Both the position numbers and the translations under genes were made by a program. Under the pieces are notes generated by a model. It was given only the letters and a program-made list of their open reading frames with translations, was not told the origin of the DNA and searched no databases. From positions 1-64,000 of the forward strand of contig NZ_WBKT01000011.1 of the NCBI RefSeq assembly GCF_008868175.1: DNA of 64,000 nucleotides, given 5' to 3'. This document shows, piece after piece, positions 1-6,778 of the stretch (the stretch's first letter is position 1; each line of letters begins with the position of its first letter). The stretch is from Micromonospora sp. AMSO31t (lineage in GTDB: Bacteria; Actinomycetota; Actinomycetes; Mycobacteriales; Micromonosporaceae).

Positions 1-273
1 CCGACCACCGCGCCGTCGCGGAGCACCCCGCCGGCACCGCTCGCCGAGCGCCGCTGCGGCGCCCCACCGAATCCCTACGGGTACGACTTCTGCGGCGGCT
101 CCCGGATCCGCAAACCGGCCCGGGGCGTCTGCGACTGGTTCGACTGCGTGCCCGGCTTCTGGTCCGGCCGCGGCTGGCTGGTGCAGTGCCGCGACGGCAC
201 GGTCAGCCTCACCGGCGGCCGGCGCGACTCGTGCGCCGACAACCAGGGCTACCACCGGACCTTCTGGACCTGA
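1..273 (+). CDS. C-terminal part of a Cys-rich hypothetical protein (5' end outside window)
   Basis: The open frame runs from the first base to TGA at 271-273 and encodes the last 90 residues of a protein whose start lies outside the window. The visible part begins with a Pro/Ser/Thr-rich linker. It then has a compact region with six Cys residues, including CDWFDCVPGFW and VQCRDGTVSLTGGRRDSC. This Cys/Gly/Trp pattern resembles the small extracellular DUF3761-type modules often placed at the C-terminus of secreted or membrane-anchored actinobacterial proteins. That family link is made by eye and is weak. The Cys residues suggest disulfides or metal binding outside the cytoplasm. No function can be assigned. 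Confidence 0.6.
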   Translation, partial: PTTAPSRSTPPAPLAERRCGAPPNPYGYDFCGGSRIRKPARGVCDWFDCVPGFWSGRGWLVQCRDGTVSLTGGRRDSCADNQGYHRTFWT

Positions 274-295
274 CCGCCCGGGCCGACCCGCGCCC

Positions 296-877
296 CTAGC
301 CGGCGAGGCGCGGCGACCGGGGCGCCGCACGCAGCGGCAGCAGGCCGGCCAGGACCAGGGCCGCGCCCACCGGCAGCAGGTCCAGGTTCACGGCGATCGC
401 CACGAACCCGACAAGCACCAGCATCGGCGCCCACACCGGCAGCAGCCGCGCCGCGGCGGCCCGGTACAGCAGCACCAGCAGGCCCACCTCGAACAGCGCG
501 GGCCCGCCGAGCAGCACCAGGTCCGGCGTCTCCACGGCGTCGGCGAAGCGCGGGAACAGGTCGCCCAGGATCACCCAGACGAACGCCGCCGCGCCGACCA
601 GGCCGGCCAGCGCCGCGACGTCGTCCACCGCCCGGAGCCGGGTCGAGCGGGTACGCAGCACGCCGTGCAGACCGACGGCCAGCACGGCGAACCCGAGGAT
701 GCCGAACAGGAACAGGGTGTGCCCGGTGTTCCACGCCCACGCGCCCTTGTCGCTGTGCCCGTCCAGGCGGTCGATGAGGCGGAGCAGGCCGTAGGAGAGG
801 AGCAGCAGCGACGCGGTCACGCCCACGGGCCGCAACCAGGGGTACGCGGGACGCGTCCGGGAATCGGTGAGGGTCAT
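296..877 (-). CDS. Multi-pass membrane protein, unknown function
   Basis: A 193-residue protein with about six hydrophobic segments (around residues 18-35, 51-72, 85-107, 118-138, 143-160 and 163-182). Short loops and a basic C-terminal tail follow. The first segment, after PWLRPVGVTASLLLLSYG, looks like a membrane anchor rather than a cleaved signal because no signal-peptidase site follows. No catalytic motif or transporter signature is visible. It converges on the partial gene to its left and diverges from the phosphotransferase gene on its right. The ATG at 877 fits the start of the hydrophobic pattern. Function unknown. Confidence 0.75.
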   Translation of the reverse strand: MTLTDSRTRPAYPWLRPVGVTASLLLLSYGLLRLIDRLDGHSDKGAWAWNTGHTLFLFGILGFAVLAVGLHGVLRTRSTRLRAVDDVAALAGLVGAAAFVWVILGDLFPRFADAVETPDLVLLGGPALFEVGLLVLLYRAAAARLLPVWAPMLVLVGFVAIAVNLDLLPVGAALVLAGLLPLRAAPRSPRLAG

Positions 878-985
878 GGCCTCAGCCTCGTCCCGGGGCC
901 GGCCGGGGACATCGGGGCTGGACCCCCACCGGTCCCCGGATTAACCGTTCGCGCCCCGCAGGGGTGCCCCGCTACCGTCCGGCCC

Positions 986-2155
986 GTGTCCCGCACCGTG
1001 ACCCTGGTCCTGCTCGACGCCGACGGCCGGCCGCTCGGCGCCCTGCCCCCGTACGACGTCCCGGAACCGTGGTGGCAGCAGGTCGGCTCGATCGTCGACG
1101 GGGCCCGCCGCCGGTACGGCGTCGACGTGGCCGTGCTGCGGCTGCTCACCGGCGACCGCCCCGAACCGCCCGGCGGCCACGTCACCTACCTGGGCCAGGT
1201 CACCGAGCCGCCCGCCGTCTCCCTGACCCCGGTGCCGGTGGACCTGGCGCCGCACCCGCTGCGCGCCCCGTACGCCGAGCCCGCAGGCCCGGCCCGCAGC
1301 GTCGCCTGGGCCACCGGGGAGCTGCGCCGGCTCGGCCGGCCGGTGGCCGCCGTGGCGCAGCAGCGCACCTGGAACCTGTCGGCGATCTGGCGGCTCGACG
1401 GCCCGGCCGGCAGCGCCTGGCTCAAGCAGGTGCCCCAGTTCTTCCGGCACGAGGCGGCCGTGCTGCGCTGGCTGGCCACCGCCGCGCCCACGACCGCCCC
1501 CACCCTGCTCGCCGCCGACGACACCGGTCGGATGCTGCTCGACCACGTGCCCGGCGAGGACCGCTACGGCGCCGGCGAGGCCGAGCGGGCCGCCGTCGCC
1601 GCCGACCACCACAGCGTCCAGCTCCGCGCCGCCGGCGAGGCCGCCGCGCTGGTCGCCGCCGGCGTACCCGATCGGCGCGGGCCGGCGCTGGCCGGCTGGA
1701 TCCGCGACCGGCTGGCCCCGCACGACCCGACCGTGGCCGCCGACCTGCTCGCGGGCCTCGACGACCGGCTCGACCGGGTCCGCGACTGCGGCCTGCCCGA
1801 CACCCTCGTCCACGGCGACCTGCATCCCGGCAACGTGCGCGGCGACGACACCCGGCGGACCGTCATCGACTGGGGCGACGCGTTCGTCGGCCACCCCGCC
1901 TTCGACATCCTGCGCCTCACCGAGGCGCTCGACCCGCCCGTCGCGGGCCGGCTGCGCGACGCCTGGGCGGCGCGCTGGCGGGCCGACGTGCCGGGCAGCG
2001 ACCCGCAGCGCGCCGTCGAGCTGCTCCGCCCGGTCGCCGAGCTGCGGCTGGCCGCCGTGTACGCGATGTTCCTGGCCGGCATCGAACCGAGCGAGCACCC
2101 CTACCACCGCGGCGACGTGCCGGCCTGCCTGGCCCGGGCCGCCGCAACCGCCTGA
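986..2155 (+). CDS. Aminoglycoside phosphotransferase-family (APH) kinase-like protein
   Basis: A protein of about 389 residues from GTG 986. The open frame extends further upstream, but that part is antisense to the neighbouring membrane-protein gene and reads as low-complexity Gly/Pro/Arg, so 986 is preferred. Residues 1-110 form a small domain beginning TLVLLDADGRPLGALPPY. The rest is an APH/choline-kinase fold with the catalytic loop VHGDLHPGNVRGDD (His-x-Asp...Asn) and the magnesium-binding IDWGDAFVGHPAFDILR. Proteins of this type phosphorylate a hydroxyl of a small molecule. The substrate cannot be inferred, and resistance to an antibiotic is not implied by the family alone. It stands alone, with no coupled neighbour. 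Confidence 0.8.
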   Translation: MSRTVTLVLLDADGRPLGALPPYDVPEPWWQQVGSIVDGARRRYGVDVAVLRLLTGDRPEPPGGHVTYLGQVTEPPAVSLTPVPVDLAPHPLRAPYAEPAGPARSVAWATGELRRLGRPVAAVAQQRTWNLSAIWRLDGPAGSAWLKQVPQFFRHEAAVLRWLATAAPTTAPTLLAADDTGRMLLDHVPGEDRYGAGEAERAAVAADHHSVQLRAAGEAAALVAAGVPDRRGPALAGWIRDRLAPHDPTVAADLLAGLDDRLDRVRDCGLPDTLVHGDLHPGNVRGDDTRRTVIDWGDAFVGHPAFDILRLTEALDPPVAGRLRDAWAARWRADVPGSDPQRAVELLRPVAELRLAAVYAMFLAGIEPSEHPYHRGDVPACLARAAATA

Positions 2156-2224
2156 CACAGCTGGATCCACAGTTCGCTCCGGCGCGACACGCGACGTCGC
2201 TGGTCCAGGCGGAGACAGCCGAGC

Positions 2225-2244
2225 CCATAGCATCAACGCTATGG
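2225..2244. promoter_or_regulatory. Candidate operator of the toxin-antitoxin operon
   Basis: Perfect inverted repeat with 7-bp arms, CCATAGC and GCTATGG, around a 6-bp spacer. It ends 10 bp before the GTG start of the toxin gene. HigA-type antitoxins with an XRE helix-turn-helix commonly repress their own operon through such palindromes. Binding here is inferred from position and symmetry only. Confidence 0.5.
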
Positions 2245-2254
2245 CCTGGGTAGC

Positions 2255-2590
2255 GTGGAGCTGGAACCAGAAGTCCGTAGCTGGTTGGAGGAGTTGCCGA
2301 CCGCAGAGTTCGCACGAGCCGCCTTCTACATCGATCTTCTCGCCGATCGGGGCCCGCTGCTGAGTGAGCCGCACACGCGGCAACTCGACGGCAAGCTCCG
2401 GGAACTGCGCTTCTATCTGGAACGTGGGGCGATTCGGATCACGTACTGGATGGCCTCCGAGCGGAGGATCATCCTGCTGACGGTCTTCCGCAAGACGCGA
2501 ATGCGCGAGGACAGGGAGGTCGAGCGGGCGCGCCGGGCTCTGGAGCGGTGCGTGGCGGAGCGGCACACCGTGGTCGAGGGGGCGGAGTGA
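2255..2590 (+). CDS. RelE/HigB-like toxin (phage-derived Gp49-like family)
   Basis: A 111-residue protein from GTG 2255. The core pattern RELRFYLERGAIRITYWMAS followed by IILLTVFRKTRMREDREVERA is that of the RelE/ParE-superfamily Gp49-like HigB toxins. These toxins cleave mRNA at the ribosome in characterised cases. The basic residues in the last third (FRKTR, ERARRALER) fit the usual active-site and RNA-contact surface. The next gene starts inside its stop codon, giving the toxin-first order typical of HigBA modules. The start is supported by the operator-like palindrome just upstream. Identity as a RelE-superfamily toxin is fairly sure; ribonuclease activity is inferred. Confidence 0.8.
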   Translation: MELEPEVRSWLEELPTAEFARAAFYIDLLADRGPLLSEPHTRQLDGKLRELRFYLERGAIRITYWMASERRIILLTVFRKTRMREDREVERARRALERCVAERHTVVEGAE

Positions 2591-2889
2591 TGACGGATCG
2601 AGTGGACTGGACCGACCTGCGCCGACGGCGGATGGCCGAGCCGGGGGCGGAGGAGGCGTACGCGGCCGCCCGGCTGGCGTTCGAACTCGGGCAGACCGTT
2701 CGGGACCTGCGGGAACGCGCCGGCTGGAGCCAGACCCAGCTCGCACGCACGGCCGGCATGACGCAGTCGGCCGTGGCCCGCTTCGAGGCCGGCGGCACCG
2801 TACCCACGCTCGTCGTCCTTGAACGACTCGCCCGGGCGCTGGACATGCGGCTCGACGTCCGGTTCTCGCCGATCGCCCACGCCGCCTGA
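2590..2889 (+). CDS. XRE-family antitoxin (HigA-like)
   Basis: A 99-residue protein from ATG 2590, whose A is the last base of the toxin's TGA, so translation is coupled. GTG 2587 is an alternative start one codon earlier. Residues 40-90 are a canonical Cro/CI helix-turn-helix: LRERAGWSQTQLARTAGMTQ, then SAVARFEAGGTVPTLVVLER and LARAL. The N-terminal 35 residues are acidic and probably bind the toxin. HigA antitoxins neutralise HigB and repress the operon as dimers. The gene pair is small, complete and shows no sign of decay. Confidence 0.85.
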   Translation: MTDRVDWTDLRRRRMAEPGAEEAYAAARLAFELGQTVRDLRERAGWSQTQLARTAGMTQSAVARFEAGGTVPTLVVLERLARALDMRLDVRFSPIAHAA

Positions 2890-2943
2890 CCTCCGGCGCG
2901 CCTCGGGTCGCTGGCGCGGATGCCGCACCATGGCTCCGTGATC

Positions 2944-3306
2944 ATGCGGAAGCGACGCCACAGGAAGAAGGACCGGGACTGGTGCAACTGCGACCTGCCC
3001 GACTGTGACGGCCCCGGCTGCTGCGACCTCGGCCTCTTCTCGCTGCTGCTGACCCTCGGCTCGGTCGCCGCCGGCGTGGTGCGCCGTCCGGCCGTGGACC
3101 GCGCCGGCCGCGCCGCCATTCTCGGCTACCGGCGCTGGCTGTCGCACCGCTGGCCCGCCCAGTGCCGCTACACCCCCACGTGCAGCGCCTACGGACTGGC
3201 GGCGGTGGAGCGGTACGGCCTCGCGGTGGGCGGACGGCTGGCCGCCGACCGGGTGCGCCGCTGCCGGCCCGGCGTCCCGCGCGGCACCCACGACCCGCTG
3301 CGCTGA
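2944..3306 (+). CDS. yidD: YidD-like membrane protein insertion efficiency factor with Cys-rich N-terminus
   Basis: A protein of about 120 residues with the YidD signature (YRRWLSHRWPAQCRYTPTCS followed by AYGLAAVERYG) and a second conserved Cys in VRRCRPG. YidD is a small amphipathic inner-membrane-associated protein that assists YidC and Sec insertion. The usual chromosomal yidD lies beside rpmH/rnpA/yidC. This copy is isolated and carries an unusual N-terminal CNCDLPDCDGPGCCD stretch before a hydrophobic segment, so it is probably a second, divergent paralogue. The start is uncertain: ATG 2944 is chosen because the basic RKRRHRKK tail begins there, but GTG 2938 and ATG 2920 are also in frame. 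Confidence 0.7.
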   Translation: MRKRRHRKKDRDWCNCDLPDCDGPGCCDLGLFSLLLTLGSVAAGVVRRPAVDRAGRAAILGYRRWLSHRWPAQCRYTPTCSAYGLAAVERYGLAVGGRLAADRVRRCRPGVPRGTHDPLR

Positions 3307-3309
3307 CAC

Positions 3310-4044
3310 TCAACCCAGTGGCGCCGGCCCGCCGAACACGACGGGGATGCCGGGGGAGTGGAGCACGCTCACCGGTGGCCCGACCGGCGGCGGCAACCCG
3401 GCGGCGGTGACCAGCTCGTCGTCCAGGTGCAGCAGTTCGGCCCGGTGCAACGGCCACTGGGGATGCCAGTTCGGCAGGTGCAGGGTGCGCCCGTACGCCC
3501 GGGTGTGCAGGCCCCAGCGGGCCGTGAGGAAGTGCTCCAGCGGCGTCGGGTCGGCGATCGGATCACCGACCCGGACCTCCATCCGGCTCGACGCCCCGGC
3601 GGGGCCGGGCCAGCGCCGGCGGCAGCGGTAGGTGAGGCGGTCCCCGTCCCGCTCCAGCCGCATGGCCGACCACTTGTAGGGCAGCCGCAGGCTCACCTGC
3701 GCGACCAGCACCGGCACCAGCCGGGACGCGTCGAGCGAGCGGAACACCACGGCCCGCCGCCCGGTGCCGTCGACCGAGTACAGCCGGACGTTGGTCTCCC
3801 AGAACGTGCCGAAGTACGGCACGCCCGGTCCCCGGCCGAAACCGAGCCCGACCATCCGGAACCCGATCAGCCCGACATAGCTGAGCCCGTCGATGGTGTC
3901 CGGCCGGGTGCCGGCCGGCAGCAGCGGCGCGACCACCTCCGGCGCGACCGCCCAGTGCAGGAACGTGAGATCCCGCCAGCGCTGCCGCAGCCAGGCACGC
4001 GGGAACGCCCGCACGGGCGCGCAGTCGACCGGCTCGACGTCCAC
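3310..4044 (-). CDS. DUF2071 (YqjF-like) family protein
   Basis: A protein of about 244 residues from GTG 4044. Typical DUF2071 elements are visible: WRDLTFLHWAVAPEVVAPLL and PAGTRPDTIDGLSYVGLIGF near the N-terminus, ETNVRLYSVDG in the middle and FLTARWGLHTRAYGR near the C-terminus. The fold is related to acetoacetate decarboxylase. No enzyme activity is established for this group. An in-frame ATG exists 26 codons upstream, but that extension is Gly/Arg-rich filler, so GTG 4044 is preferred. It converges on the yidD-like gene with only 3 bp between the stops. Confidence 0.75.
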   Translation of the reverse strand: MDVEPVDCAPVRAFPRAWLRQRWRDLTFLHWAVAPEVVAPLLPAGTRPDTIDGLSYVGLIGFRMVGLGFGRGPGVPYFGTFWETNVRLYSVDGTGRRAVVFRSLDASRLVPVLVAQVSLRLPYKWSAMRLERDGDRLTYRCRRRWPGPAGASSRMEVRVGDPIADPTPLEHFLTARWGLHTRAYGRTLHLPNWHPQWPLHRAELLHLDDELVTAAGLPPPVGPPVSVLHSPGIPVVFGGPAPLG

Positions 4045-4134
4045 GCCCCCATCGTGCCCCGTCCGGCGGCCGGGCGAGGAATGCCGGAGGCCCCTCCGGC
4101 CCGCGTGGGCCCCCGGGTTCAACGAGCGGACGGC

Positions 4135-4503
4135 TCACTCGGGCCGGTGGCAGACCGCCTCGACGTTGTTGCCGTCCGGGTCACGGACGAACGCCCCGAA
4201 GTAGGTCGGGTGGTATTCCGGCCACACCCTCGGCGCGTGCAGCACCTCGGCGCCGGCCGCCACCGCGGCGTCGTGGAACGCCTGCACGGCGGCCCGGTCG
4301 GGGGCCGTGAAGGCGATGTGGGCCTCCAGCGGCGCGCCGCTGTCGGCGGGCGCGGGCACCAGCCAGAAGTCGGGACTGTCGACGCCGTAGCCGATCGGGC
4401 CCGGCTCCATGATCCGCCGGCCGCCCAGCGGGGCGAGCACCGCGTCGTAGAAGGCGGCGCTGGCCGGCAGGTCGCGCACCATGACGGAGAAGTGGTCGAG
4501 CAC
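4135..4503 (-). CDS. VOC-superfamily (glyoxalase/bleomycin-resistance-like) protein
   Basis: A 122-residue protein from GTG 4503 (VLDHFSVMVRDLPASAAFYD). It has the paired beta-alpha-beta-beta-beta units of the vicinal oxygen chelate fold and the closing signature VRDPDGNNVEAVCHRPE. His4 and the Glu near the C-terminus are the usual metal ligands. VOC proteins include dioxygenases, isomerases and resistance proteins; the substrate is unknown. The frame stays open much further upstream, but that part is antisense-like Arg/Ser/Thr-rich sequence overlapping the next gene, so the short start is chosen. Confidence 0.8.
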   Translation of the reverse strand: MLDHFSVMVRDLPASAAFYDAVLAPLGGRRIMEPGPIGYGVDSPDFWLVPAPADSGAPLEAHIAFTAPDRAAVQAFHDAAVAAGAEVLHAPRVWPEYHPTYFGAFVRDPDGNNVEAVCHRPE

Positions 4504-4549
4504 AACGCCTCCCTGCAATCGGCTATGACCGCGCCAGGTTAGGAGCCGC

Positions 4550-4954
4550 CTACGACACTTCCTCCGACTCGTAGTACTGCGCGTGCCAGCGGGACTGCTC
4601 CTCGACGTCGAACGCCGCCACGTCCGCCGGGTTGGTGTACGACAGGTACGCCACCACCTCCTCGGCCTCCGGCGTGCCGAGCGACCGCAGGTGGTCGAGG
4701 GTCCGCTCCCGGCCCGCGCCGCACAGCAGCTGCCATTCCACCGAGCAGGCGGCGTCGAAGCTGGAGTGCTTCGCCCGCCAGATCGGCAGCACGTCGGCCA
4801 GGTCACCGCGCAGGAACAACTGCACGCAGCAGAGGTGAATGAGCGCGCTGTCGTTGTGCACTCCCAGCGCGGTCTGTTCGTGGAGCAGGGCGCGCACCGG
4901 GCCGAGGTCGGCCGGGCGGAGACCGTGGCGGCTGTACCACTCGTCCTCGTCCAT
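4550..4954 (-). CDS. Conserved hypothetical protein (small, acidic)
   Basis: A 134-residue protein from ATG 4954 (MDEDEWYSRHGLRPADLGPV). It is rich in Trp, Cys and acidic residues, is predicted helical and soluble, and has no membrane segment or known motif. The segment LPIWRAKHSSFDAACSVEWQ and the C-terminal QSRWHAQYYESEEVS suggest a compact globular fold. It lies upstream of the VOC gene on the same strand with a 46-bp gap, so the two may be co-transcribed. It is the last gene before the insertion sequence. Function unrecognised. Confidence 0.6.
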   Translation of the reverse strand: MDEDEWYSRHGLRPADLGPVRALLHEQTALGVHNDSALIHLCCVQLFLRGDLADVLPIWRAKHSSFDAACSVEWQLLCGAGRERTLDHLRSLGTPEAEEVVAYLSYTNPADVAAFDVEEQSRWHAQYYESEEVS

Positions 4955-5108
4955 CCCGCCATCGTGCCTGCCCGCACAGTTGCTGGTGAACGTGGGACCG
5001 GGCTGCTGGGATCGAAGTGCGTAGCGCGAAGATCCCCGGCTTTAGCCGTGGGGTTAGCGTGTCATTTTTGGACGGGCAGTAGATAGCACGAGGCTGTATA
5101 TTGCACAG

Positions 5109-5507
5109 GTGTCTGTTGCCCTGCGGTCGAACAGCAACGTCGTGTTCCAGTGCGCTTTCCACGTCGTGTGGTGCCCGAAGTACCGACGCCGGGTGCTCGG
5201 CGGCCGGATCGAGGAGCGGTTGAAGCAGCTCATCGGTGAGGTGGTGGAGGAGAAAGGGGCGTGGTTGGTGGCGCTGGAAGTCATGCCTGATCAGGTGCAC
5301 TTGCTGGTCGAGGTGGACCCGCGGTTCGGCGTCCACAAGCTCGTCAAGGCGATCAAGGCACGGACGTCTCGGGTGCTGCGTGAGGATTTCCCGTCGCTAC
5401 GTTCCCGGCTGCCGACCTTGTGGACGAACTCGTACTTCGTGGCGACCACCGGCGGTGCCCCACTGGCCGCGGTACAGCGGTACGTTGAGCAGCAGAAGGG
5501 CCGCTGA
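5109..5507 (+). CDS. tnpA: IS200-type Y1 transposase TnpA (variant HUH motif)
   Basis: A 132-residue single-domain tyrosine (Y1) transposase. The N-terminal FHVVWCPKYRRRVLGG is the classic IS200 opening. The metal-binding HUH position reads PDQVHLLVEV (Gln62-Val-His64), so the first His of the motif is Gln. The nucleophile is Tyr125 in AVQRYVEQQ. TnpA excises and inserts the element as single-stranded DNA at the lagging strand using the end hairpins. Its stop codon is followed immediately by the tnpB ATG, so the two are translated as a unit. The protein looks full length; the Gln variant may still be active because it is seen in other tnpA lineages (from memory). Confidence 0.9.
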   Translation: MSVALRSNSNVVFQCAFHVVWCPKYRRRVLGGRIEERLKQLIGEVVEEKGAWLVALEVMPDQVHLLVEVDPRFGVHKLVKAIKARTSRVLREDFPSLRSRLPTLWTNSYFVATTGGAPLAAVQRYVEQQKGR

Positions 5508-6725
5508 ATGCTGACCGGCCGCCGCTATCTGCTCGCCTTCACCGACGAGCAGGCCGCCTACGCCGAACAGGTCGGCGCAATGTGTCGGGCGGTGTGGAAC
5601 ACGGCGTTGGAGCAGCGCCGTGAGTACCGCCGCCGCGGCGCGTTCATCGGCTACAACGAGCAGGCCGGGCAGATGGCCAAGGCGAAGAAAGACCCGGACT
5701 GCGCGTGGCTGGCCGACGCGCCGTCGCACACGTTGCAGCAAACCCTGCGGGACCTGGACCGGGCGTGCAAGACGCATGGCACGTGGAAGGTGCGCTGGCG
5801 GTCCAAGGCCCGCACGGCCCCGTCGTTCCGGTTTCCCGACCCCAAACACATCGCCATGCAGCGGCTGAACCGCAGGTGGGGTGAGGTGCGCCTGCCGAAG
5901 TTCGGGCCGGTCAGGTTTCGGTGGACCAGGCCGTTGGGTGGCGCCATCTGCAACGCCACGGTCTTGCGTGACGGCGGACGATGGTACATCTCGTTCTGCG
6001 TCGAGGACGGCGGGAGCGAGGTTGCCCCGAACGGTAAGCCGCCGGTCGGTGTGGACCGGGGTGTCACCGTGGCTGTGGCCACCTCTGACGGGGGGCTGGA
6101 CGAGCGGGAGTTCGTCACCGCGGGCGAGGCGGCCCGGCTCAAGCGGTTGCAGCAGCGCATGTCCCGGTCGCTGCGGGTCCATGGCCGCAACCGCGGATCG
6201 AAACGTCGCGACGCTACCCGCGCGCAACTCGGCCGGCTGAATGCCCGTATCCGGGCCCGCAGAGCTGACTTCGCCGCGCAGACCGCCGTGCGCCTGGTCC
6301 GCGAGCACGGCATGGTCGCTGTCGAGGACCTGCGGATCAAGAACATGACGGCCAGCGCGAAGGGCACCGTTGAGCAGCCCGGCCGTAACATCCGCCAGAA
6401 GGCTGGCCTGAACCGGGCCATCCTCGCCAAAGGGTGGGGCGGATTCCTGCTCAAGCTCGAACACGCCGCCCGCTACCACGGGGCAAAGATCGAGAAGGTC
6501 AACCCCGCGTACACGTCGCAGACCTGCAACGCCTGCAAGCATGTCGCCTCGGAGTCCCGCAAGAGCCAAGCGGTCTTCCGGTGCGTCGCCTGCGGGCATC
6601 AGGACCGCGCCGACGTGAACGCGGCCAAGAACATCCTCGCCGCCGGGCTGGCGGTAACAGGGCGTGGAGACCTAGCCGCAGGGCTGTCTGTGAAACGCCA
6701 ACCACCCGAACGGCTCGCGGCGTGA
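5508..6725 (+). CDS. tnpB: TnpB RNA-guided endonuclease of the IS605 element
   Basis: A 405-residue TnpB with all three RuvC carboxylates in place: Asp183 in GVDRGVTVAV, Glu273 in AVEDLRIKNM and Asp369 in DRADVNAAKN. The four-Cys zinc finger is intact (Cys340, Cys343, Cys359, Cys362). The N-terminal helical wedge region starts MLTGRRYLLAFTDEQ. TnpB proteins use an omega-RNA from the element's right end to cleave the empty donor site, which favours retention of the element (Cas12 ancestor). The full catalytic set suggests an active nuclease. It is one of the few genes here with clear transposon ancestry. Confidence 0.93.
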   Translation: MLTGRRYLLAFTDEQAAYAEQVGAMCRAVWNTALEQRREYRRRGAFIGYNEQAGQMAKAKKDPDCAWLADAPSHTLQQTLRDLDRACKTHGTWKVRWRSKARTAPSFRFPDPKHIAMQRLNRRWGEVRLPKFGPVRFRWTRPLGGAICNATVLRDGGRWYISFCVEDGGSEVAPNGKPPVGVDRGVTVAVATSDGGLDEREFVTAGEAARLKRLQQRMSRSLRVHGRNRGSKRRDATRAQLGRLNARIRARRADFAAQTAVRLVREHGMVAVEDLRIKNMTASAKGTVEQPGRNIRQKAGLNRAILAKGWGGFLLKLEHAARYHGAKIEKVNPAYTSQTCNACKHVASESRKSQAVFRCVACGHQDRADVNAAKNILAAGLAVTGRGDLAAGLSVKRQPPERLAA

Positions 6726-6778
6726 ACACGCCTCAGCCACGGGAATCCCCCGCCCTTGAGGCACGGGGAGGAAGTCAA
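6560..6778 (+). ncRNA. Predicted omega-RNA scaffold of TnpB
   Basis: In IS605 elements the guide RNA covers the 3' end of tnpB and the right end, and the guide itself is the flanking DNA beyond the boundary. Here the right-end hairpin and GGAGGAAGTCAA terminus are present. The predicted guide would be bases 6779 onward, the first codons of the sigma gene. The 5' limit is a guess based on typical sizes. No transcript evidence is available. Confidence 0.4.

Larger units (their letters stand above)
5030..6778 (+). mobile_element. IS200/IS605-family insertion sequence with tnpA and tnpB
   Basis: A complete element of about 1.75 kb. The left end carries a hairpin at 5034-5053 (CCCCGGC-TTTA-GCC, a 2-nt bulge, GGGG). 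The right end carries a similar hairpin around 6747-6768 and finishes GGAGGAAGTCAA at 6778. There are no terminal inverted repeats, as expected for single-strand HUH transposition. Both genes are intact. The exact left boundary is not resolvable by eye (5010-5034). The right boundary abuts the GTG start of the sigma-factor gene, so the element sits in that gene's promoter/leader region. Confidence 0.85.

Noticed and set aside
941-2746. Long minus-strand open frame opposite the phosphotransferase and toxin-antitoxin genes
   Set aside because: It is open only because of GC-rich codon bias on the other strand; the translation is Gly/Ala/Arg filler without motifs.
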